Both the position numbers and the translations under genes were made by a program. From assembly GCA_014896635.1 (NCBI GenBank), contig JADBKA010000158.1, positions 1 to 10,530 on the forward strand: 10,530 nt of DNA. Direction: 5' to 3'. Below are positions 6,273 through 10,530 of the stretch, piece by piece. Each line of letters begins with the position of its first letter. The stretch's first letter is position 1. The notes below the pieces were generated by a model. That model was not told where the DNA came from. It did not search any database and was given only the letters and a program-made list of their open reading frames with translations. This DNA comes from Ktedonobacteraceae bacterium (GTDB lineage Bacteria; Chloroflexota; Ktedonobacteria; Ktedonobacterales; Ktedonobacteraceae).

Positions 6273-9209
6273 TCACCTATGCTCTTTGCCCATACGATAT
6301 TTGACATCATAGTTGATGATGAAGTCCAGTTCTTCAGCAGTGAACCGGTAATGCCTGGCGAGCACACGCTCAATCTCATCAATAATGGATCTGGACTTCT
6401 GCATCTTGAAAGCCTGTGTCTCGGTGCATCCTGTCTGTTTTTGTATGCGTACCAGCATACTGCTCTTTTTCTGGATATCATCCAGTAACTTTTTCCCCCA
6501 TTCAGCAAGGTCCCCGTCGCTCAATGCCGCTGCGCAGACAGGAAATTGCTGGAGATCAGAAGGATTAAGATCTCTGCAATTGGTAGTGATCGTGTACCAC
6601 CACCAGAAAACATTGCTGCTCAATAGAGCAATAGTAGGATACACAAATTTCTCATTTTTGAGAGTAAACCATGTTTCCCGTGATGAGTGTCCTTTCTGAC
6701 CATCCACTCTAAATTCAGGCGGAAAGTTTGTAAAAATTTTCCAGTACAATCCGCCGGTTGTGCGATAATACACCCGATTATTACTTTCGCCCATAAAATC
6801 GCGGAGCACATTACCTGTTGCAAGCATTTTGCACAGAATCGTGCGTTCGATAGCATGACCGAGCTTGGGTACCCAGAACATCGTTCTCTGGCGCGGCACC
6901 TCGGTGTAGCTGATCGTATACATCAGCAGATCGCGGTTATCAGATGCCCACTTTTGATACGTTGTTGAAAATGTCTTTCTCTGCCGTGAAGGAGTAACAA
7001 TAAAAATGGTGAGGGCGCGATTGACCGTATCGAAAAGCCTGCCGGGTCTCCATGAGTAGTGAGAATACCAGGTATTGCCGTGTGATTCCAGCATGTTTTG
7101 AACGATTTTCATTCTTTGCGTTGAGACCAGCGCCAGGGGAACGACCATGCTGATACAGCCATGCCTGGAGAGGATACTTTTCCCTCTTTCAATACACATA
7201 GCATGAATAGCTCCGCTATTGCCACACTGGTAGCCGTGAAGCAGATAATTTACCTGCCGGCATTCAAGATACGGTGGATTCCCGATAATCACGTCAAATC
7301 CACCATTTTTCATAATATCATAAAATTCTATATACCAGTGAAAAGGGCGGTGACTCTGGTACCATGCTGTGTAGTGTGTTCGATGATCATTTGTACAAGA
7401 AGGTAAACTACCTTCTTGTACAATATTTTTCTTTCCGTTTAGTTTATTGTTGGAATCTGGCATACTGTTTTCGTATGTGATGCCATAGCGGGCGGCGAGG
7501 TAGGAATCGAGTTCGGTGCGTAGCGCAGCCAGCTTCGTGCGTAACTGCTGCCTGTGCATAATGATGGTCCTGTGATCAGCGAGCTGGACGAAGTCTGCCT
7601 GGAGCGCGCGGCAATGCGCCGCCGCTTCCTCAATCTCCTGTGCCTTCTGCTCGATGCGTGCCAGCATATCATTGACGAGGAGTGGCTGAGTCATACTCTC
7701 GCTGACCATTTTGCGCAACTCGTCCATACTGGCAAAGCCAACCAGTGCATTGCCGGCCAGCACATTGAAGTCGATATCAGCCAACATCTCAACCTGGCTC
7801 TGCCGCTCGATGCAGGCTACGAGCTTGAGGAAAAGACGCAGTTTGCAGATTTCGATAGCCTCTTCCATAATATCAACGCCGTAGAGGTTGCGCGTGATGA
7901 TGGATGTGAGGATGAAGTATTCCTGGCTGTGGTGCCGTGCCATCTGGCTGAGAATGATGCGGAAGCGTTCGATATGGCTGGCGAAACGGCGCGGCATGCC
8001 AGCAGTGCCGGACCTGTCGTATTCTTCGACCATTGAGCGCATACGATCAAGACAGGCCCGGTAGAGCGGCTTGAGAATGTTGAGGGCAGCGCAGAGAAAC
8101 GCGCCGGAGCCGCAGGTCGGATCGAGCACGGTGAGGCGCTCGATACTCTCATAGAAAGCCAGCAACAGATCCGATCTCTCGCAGGTTGTGATCACATCCT
8201 GGGCGAATTTGAGCATATCGAGATTGTAGGTGATCAGGTCGTTGATGGTGGTGATACTACCTGATGTTATTGCCGTCCGTGTTTCTTCATATCGCTGACG
8301 ACGCGCTATCACCTCACGCCATGTTTCTGCCGGCAGCGCATATTCTGTGGAAGCTGGACGGTTCCACTCCTTACGCCTGGAAATGTCGTGGATGCCTGCT
8401 GCGATCTGCGGCGGCAGTGGCAGGGCTGTTCCTCGCGCCATCGCGTCGTAGATGTAGCGGTCGGGCCTGTTGCGCAGTAGTGACCAGACCGGGCCATCGC
8501 TGGTGAAAGCGGTTGTGCAGCGCCTTTCCGTCGCCTGAAAGAGCGCCGGGATAATGGTATTTTTACTGATATAATCGGTGATATCCACTTTTGTATAGTA
8601 AGCTCCCATCTGTTTCTGATTAATGCATTTCTCGAAAATATAACCTGATATATCGGGGGTGATCTCGTTTGCTTTGCCCGGTAGGTGATCATCCAGGCGC
8701 CACTCAAACTCGTCGAAGAAGTCGAAAAGATGCTCAAACGCTGCATCAGGAATATGAAGGGCGGGATATTTCCGTTCAAGAGGATGAACGTCGAAAAGAC
8801 CACTGTTGAGATACGGTATCCGTCCAATGAGGTGTTCAAGTCCTGGCGTGCGTTCGCGTTTGCTCAGCCCTTCCTGAAAAAGTTTGCATAGAAAAGAGTG
8901 GTAGAACGTGTGGAACCTGTCGAAGCTGTCATGCTCGCTAATTTGCCGTGAGAATTGCAGGCGGTGGCGCAGATAGTCGCGGTCGCCGTCGAGTCGATCA
9001 CGGCTCTTTGTGTCCAGGCAGCCTTTTTTTTGGATAAAATAAAGGAACATCAGGCGATAGAGCATTAAGGAAGCATACCATTCGCGGTCGCTCTGATCGC
9101 TAATACCTTCAATACTATTGAGGAAAGCGGTATGCGCTTTTTTGAAGCGATCATAGAGCCGTCTCGTGATTTTCTCGATGTTGCTGGTCTGTCTGGCATG
9201 TTCGCTCAT
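6273..9209 (-). CDS. Gene B: Eco57I-class N6-adenine DNA methyltransferase with coiled-coil insert
   Basis: 978 residues. Its layout parallels A: helical N-terminal domain with YRLMFLYFIQKKG (51-63) and QMGAYYT (200-206), motif I DPTCGSGAFL (363-372), NLYGVDI (441-447) and catalytic NPPY (644-647). A likely coiled coil spans about 513-572. A low-complexity linker (580-612) then leads to the NPPY half, and a target-recognition-like region contains YYRTTGGLYWKIF (814-826), close to that of A. The tail has LDFIINYDVKYRM. Family members of this type modify adenine; long ones carry an N-terminal nuclease-like region, absent here because TAA directly precedes the ATG. The ribosome binding site AAGGAG is 15 nt upstream, rather far. 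Oddities: base composition is patchy, an A8 run lies at codons 60-62, and a perfect inverted repeat encodes part of the linker. Preceded by a good promoter; middle gene of the C-B-A series. Confidence 0.95.
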   Translation of the reverse strand: MSEHARQTSNIEKITRRLYDRFKKAHTAFLNSIEGISDQSDREWYASLMLYRLMFLYFIQKKGCLDTKSRDRLDGDRDYLRHRLQFSRQISEHDSFDRFHTFYHSFLCKLFQEGLSKRERTPGLEHLIGRIPYLNSGLFDVHPLERKYPALHIPDAAFEHLFDFFDEFEWRLDDHLPGKANEITPDISGYIFEKCINQKQMGAYYTKVDITDYISKNTIIPALFQATERRCTTAFTSDGPVWSLLRNRPDRYIYDAMARGTALPLPPQIAAGIHDISRRKEWNRPASTEYALPAETWREVIARRQRYEETRTAITSGSITTINDLITYNLDMLKFAQDVITTCERSDLLLAFYESIERLTVLDPTCGSGAFLCAALNILKPLYRACLDRMRSMVEEYDRSGTAGMPRRFASHIERFRIILSQMARHHSQEYFILTSIITRNLYGVDIMEEAIEICKLRLFLKLVACIERQSQVEMLADIDFNVLAGNALVGFASMDELRKMVSESMTQPLLVNDMLARIEQKAQEIEEAAAHCRALQADFVQLADHRTIIMHRQQLRTKLAALRTELDSYLAARYGITYENSMPDSNNKLNGKKNIVQEGSLPSCTNDHRTHYTAWYQSHRPFHWYIEFYDIMKNGGFDVIIGNPPYLECRQVNYLLHGYQCGNSGAIHAMCIERGKSILSRHGCISMVVPLALVSTQRMKIVQNMLESHGNTWYSHYSWRPGRLFDTVNRALTIFIVTPSRQRKTFSTTYQKWASDNRDLLMYTISYTEVPRQRTMFWVPKLGHAIERTILCKMLATGNVLRDFMGESNNRVYYRTTGGLYWKIFTNFPPEFRVDGQKGHSSRETWFTLKNEKFVYPTIALLSSNVFWWWYTITTNCRDLNPSDLQQFPVCAAALSDGDLAEWGKKLLDDIQKKSSMLVRIQKQTGCTETQAFKMQKSRSIIDEIERVLARHYRFTAEELDFIINYDVKYRMGKEHR
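6280..6333. repeat. Near-identical 3' end shared with gene C (copy in B)
   Basis: These 54 bases match 9437-9490 at 49 of 54 positions. Both encode the conserved C-terminal signature of the paralogs. Part of the match reflects protein conservation, but the shared codon choice makes the segment a possible site for recombination between genes. Confidence 0.7.
7391..7423. repeat. Perfect 15-bp inverted repeat inside gene B
   Basis: TTGTACAAGAAGGTA (7391-7405), a 3-nt spacer (AAC) and the exact reverse complement (7409-7423) form a 33-bp hairpin. It lies within gene B and encodes the linker residues around VQEGSLPSCT (597-606) without breaking the frame. On the plus strand it is followed by TATTTTT, so it resembles an intrinsic terminator in that direction, against the gene. 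Confidence 0.9.
9024..9031. repeat. A8 homopolymer in coding strand of gene B
   Basis: Eight T on the plus strand, eight A on the coding strand, at codons CAA AAA AAA (Q60-K62). Gain or loss of one base would stop B very early. The equivalent position in gene A (LQQRG) uses mixed codons and has no run. Confidence 0.9.
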
Positions 9210-9239
9210 TTAGGGAAACCTGTTCTCCTTACATTATGG

Positions 9240-9263
9240 CAGGCCCTTCTATAATAGGGCCTG
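9240..9263. promoter_or_regulatory. Inverted repeat over the gene B promoter, possible operator
   Basis: CAGGCCCT (9240-9247) and AGGGCCTG (9256-9263) are perfect 8-bp arms around an 8-nt centre. The repeat overlaps the -10 box and the likely transcription start of gene B, and a further ACAGGC copy lies just upstream within the -10/-35 region. This position suits a repressor or autoregulator site. A leader-RNA hairpin is an alternative. No T-run follows, so it is not an intrinsic terminator for gene C. Confidence 0.5.
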
Positions 9264-9401
9264 TAGCTCTGCCTGTAAAGGGGGAAGGGGGATCTTTTTC
9301 AGATGAGGGGAGAGAATAAAGCTGCGGCGCAAATCTTGCGGGTGAAGTATTAAACACAAAAACCTGTCAAACTTCTCACGCAACGGGAGAAGAAAGCGCA
9401 T
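9249..9401 (-). CDS. Possible 50-residue protein between genes C and B
   Basis: An ATG at 9401 lies 4 nt after the stop codon of gene C, in the arrangement TGAGGAGATG, and opens a 50-codon frame ending with TAG at 9249-9251. The product is Leu-rich with basic patches (RFLLPLREKFDRF near the start, LPPLQAELQALL at the end). I recognise no family. The GGAG abuts the ATG, too close for a normal ribosome binding site, though restarting after gene C's stop could compensate. Its 3' end runs into the gene B promoter. Protein-like composition favours it; the short length and absence of a homology test count against it. Confidence 0.35.
   Translation of the reverse strand: MRFLLPLREKFDRFLCLILHPQDLRRSFILSPHLKKIPLPPLQAELQALL
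9251..9279 (-). promoter_or_regulatory. Sigma-70-like promoter of gene B
   Basis: On the minus strand TTTACA (9279-9274) and TATTAT (9256-9251) are separated by exactly 17 nt, and each matches its consensus at 5 of 6 positions. Transcription would begin near 9244, giving a leader of about 35 nt before the ATG at 9209. The inverted repeat 9240-9263 covers the -10 box. Confidence 0.55.
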
Positions 9402-9405
9402 CTCC

Positions 9406-10530
9406 TCATTCCGCTAAAACAGGAGGCGACTCTTGATGCTCTTTGCCCATGCGATATTTGATGTCGTAGTTGATGATGAAGTCCAGTTCGGCCTCGTTCA
9501 GGCCGTAGTGCCGGGCGAGGATGGTGTCGATTTCGTCAAGCAGAGGTTTGGAGAGATGCATGTGGTACTCTTCCAGTTCGATATGATGGATTACCCGGCG
9601 CATGTTGCTACTATTGCCGGGTTGCGTGTTGCGTGTGCTCAAAGTCGCGTGTTGCATAATATCTTCTTCCAGCGCCAGTGCGAGAGAGAGCAGGGCCGGA
9701 TCTGCATAGAGCGTTGGACTGACTGGAAATGTTTTGACGAGTGCATGTGAGAGGTGGAAGCCATCCGCATAAGTGGCGAACCAGACGTAGAAAAGCGAAC
9801 TGTTCATCAGCGCCATGATGATGCGCGCCGTCTGCTCGCTGTGGGTGTAGAGGAAGCGTCCATGCGCCGGTGCCAGCACCACGCCGTTTTTCTTATAGTA
9901 CGGAACGCGACAGGATGCCTTGATCCAGTAGTTGGTCGCTTCCTGGTAGTAGACGAAGTGAGGGGTACTGGATCTGCTGAGGGCGCTGGCGATGCACATT
10001 CCCTGTGTCCGCTCAATAAGTTTGCAGAGGAGGGCTTCGTGCAGCGGTGAGGCCAGTTTAGGGAACATCTCTGCTGTGGGGGTGCGATGCAGTGGAGTGT
10101 AGGTGATAAGGTTGAGCATATGGGGACGTTCGATGGTGTACCAGCGCCTGGTCTGTGTTGTGTGAATGGCGGGGGGGGAACCGGCCTGGTGCTGGTGTGC
10201 CGGGCGATGGCGAGCCAGTAGAATTGAGAGGCGCTGGTAGGCGCCTTTGAAAAGGCGCGAGGGGAAGATATCGAAGTTTGCCAGCCAGAGGTGTGAAGTA
10301 TGCTCTTTGATGACCTGGCGCAGGTGTTTGAAGCGTACTCCTCCGCAGAAACTCAGCGGCACGATCAATCCCAGGTAGCCCTGTTCTGGTTGGCAAAGTG
10401 CGAGTGAACGCTCGACGACTGCCGCGTAGAGGTTGCCGCAGTGCTCCGTCTCGTTGCCATGAACGCGGTACTTCTGCCTGATCTTGCTGTACTCAATGTA
10501 GGGTGGATTGCCAATAATGACATCGAAGCC
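9406..10530 (-). CDS. Gene C: Eco57I-class N6-adenine DNA methyltransferase, C-terminal 374 residues
   Basis: The frame is open from the right edge to TGA at 9406-9408, so this is the 3' part of a gene starting beyond 10530. The visible part opens with GFDVIIGNPPYIEYSK, so the catalytic NPPY is at visible residues 8-11, and motif I and the N-terminal domain lie outside. Next comes the end of the methyltransferase core (GYLGLIVPLSFCGG), then a target-recognition-like region. There C reads YYQEATNYWIKA where A and B read YYR..GGLYWKIF, implying another DNA target. The tail carries ELDFIINYDIKYRMGKEH and a short extension (QESPPVLAE). It is first of the three paralogs in transcription order. A C8 run sits in its variable part. 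A start at TTG 10368 would cut off NPPY and is not credible. Confidence 0.95.
   Translation of the reverse strand, partial: GFDVIIGNPPYIEYSKIRQKYRVHGNETEHCGNLYAAVVERSLALCQPEQGYLGLIVPLSFCGGVRFKHLRQVIKEHTSHLWLANFDIFPSRLFKGAYQRLSILLARHRPAHQHQAGSPPAIHTTQTRRWYTIERPHMLNLITYTPLHRTPTAEMFPKLASPLHEALLCKLIERTQGMCIASALSRSSTPHFVYYQEATNYWIKASCRVPYYKKNGVVLAPAHGRFLYTHSEQTARIIMALMNSSLFYVWFATYADGFHLSHALVKTFPVSPTLYADPALLSLALALEEDIMQHATLSTRNTQPGNSSNMRRVIHHIELEEYHMHLSKPLLDEIDTILARHYGLNEAELDFIINYDIKYRMGKEHQESPPVLAE
9437..9490. repeat. Near-identical 3' end shared with gene B (copy in C)
   Basis: Partner of 6280-6333 (49 of 54 identical). A more diverged counterpart occurs in gene A at about 3586-3628. Confidence 0.7.
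9622..9655. repeat. Short TTGCGTG repeats in gene C
   Basis: TTGCGTG occurs twice back to back (9622-9635), and GCGTGTTGC follows at 9647-9655. They encode a Thr/Asn/Ser-rich linker (ATLSTRNTQPGN) between the target-recognition part and the C-terminal signature, absent from A and B at this place. It looks like a small tandem expansion. Confidence 0.6.
10171..10178. repeat. C8 homopolymer in coding strand of gene C
   Basis: Eight G on the plus strand, eight C on the coding strand, encode Ser-Pro-Pro in a linker (QAGSPPAIH) after NPPY. Slippage here would cut off the target-recognition part of C. Confidence 0.9.

Noticed and set aside
7391..7430. Hairpin plus T-run as a terminator of a plus-strand gene
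   Set aside because: No supported plus-strand gene lies to its left; kept only as an inverted repeat with a note on antisense transcripts.
7554..8036. 160-codon open frame on the plus strand
   Set aside because: Antisense to the coiled coil and methyltransferase core of gene B in GC-rich sequence, where shadow frames are expected.
3550..9209. Calling A and B complete type IIG restriction enzymes
   Set aside because: Type IIG enzymes need a nuclease domain fused to the methyltransferase; neither protein has room for one before the helical domain, and in-frame stops precede both starts.
9372..9392. Stem CTTCTC/GAGAAG after gene C as an intrinsic terminator
   Set aside because: Only 6 bp with a 9-nt loop, and the T-rich stretch after it is broken (TTTGACAGGTTTTT). 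It also lies inside the possible 50-residue gene.
1..10530. CRISPR array, tRNA, rRNA, or insertion sequence with transposase
   Set aside because: No regularly spaced repeats, no cloverleaf or rRNA stretch, and no transposase-like frame were seen on reading either strand.

Overview
This is a roughly 10.5 kb bacterial window in which every gene I can support lies on the minus strand, so transcription runs from right to left. Base composition, protein style and the mix of genes (an N-terminal zinc-ribbon protein with a low-complexity linker, a large secreted/membrane protein of a Chloroflexota-like type, and a cluster of Eco57I-class methyltransferases) suggest a large-genome environmental bacterium. 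A Ktedonobacteria-like member of the Chloroflexota is my best guess. That is inference; no taxonomic marker is present.

Right to centre (10530 to 3550): three tandem paralogous genes, called C, B and A here in order of transcription. Each is an N6-adenine methyltransferase of the Eco57I/type IIG class with an NPPY catalytic motif, a C-terminal target-recognition-like region and a shared C-terminal signature (LDFI..YD.KYRM). C is cut by the window edge just before its NPPY motif. B (978 aa) and A (838 aa) are complete. Both begin directly at the helical domain that normally follows the N-terminal nuclease-like region of long family members, and in-frame stop codons just upstream show that this region is absent from these genes. 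The target-recognition parts of A and B resemble each other, while that of C differs. A lacks a coiled-coil insert that B has. The two gaps between paralogs (about 200 bp each) hold a possible 50-residue gene (C to B), an open but startless 53-codon frame (B to A), and candidate promoters. The promoter before B has its -10 box inside an 8-bp-arm inverted repeat.

Left (3320 to 1): an 895-residue secreted/membrane-anchored protein of unknown function, with a flavodoxin/GATase-like segment and two central membrane helices, followed by the start of a zinc-ribbon protein that runs off the left edge. These two look unrelated to the methyltransferase cluster, whose downstream boundary is probably the 229-bp gap at 3321-3549.

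Working idea: C, B and A form a multi-specificity DNA-modification array, probably part of a restriction or phage-defence system whose nuclease, helicase or other effector genes would lie upstream, beyond 10530. Three local signals fit frequent variation of this array: patchy base composition in B, 8-nt homopolymer runs in both B and C, and a perfect 15-bp-arm hairpin sitting in frame between the two halves of B.
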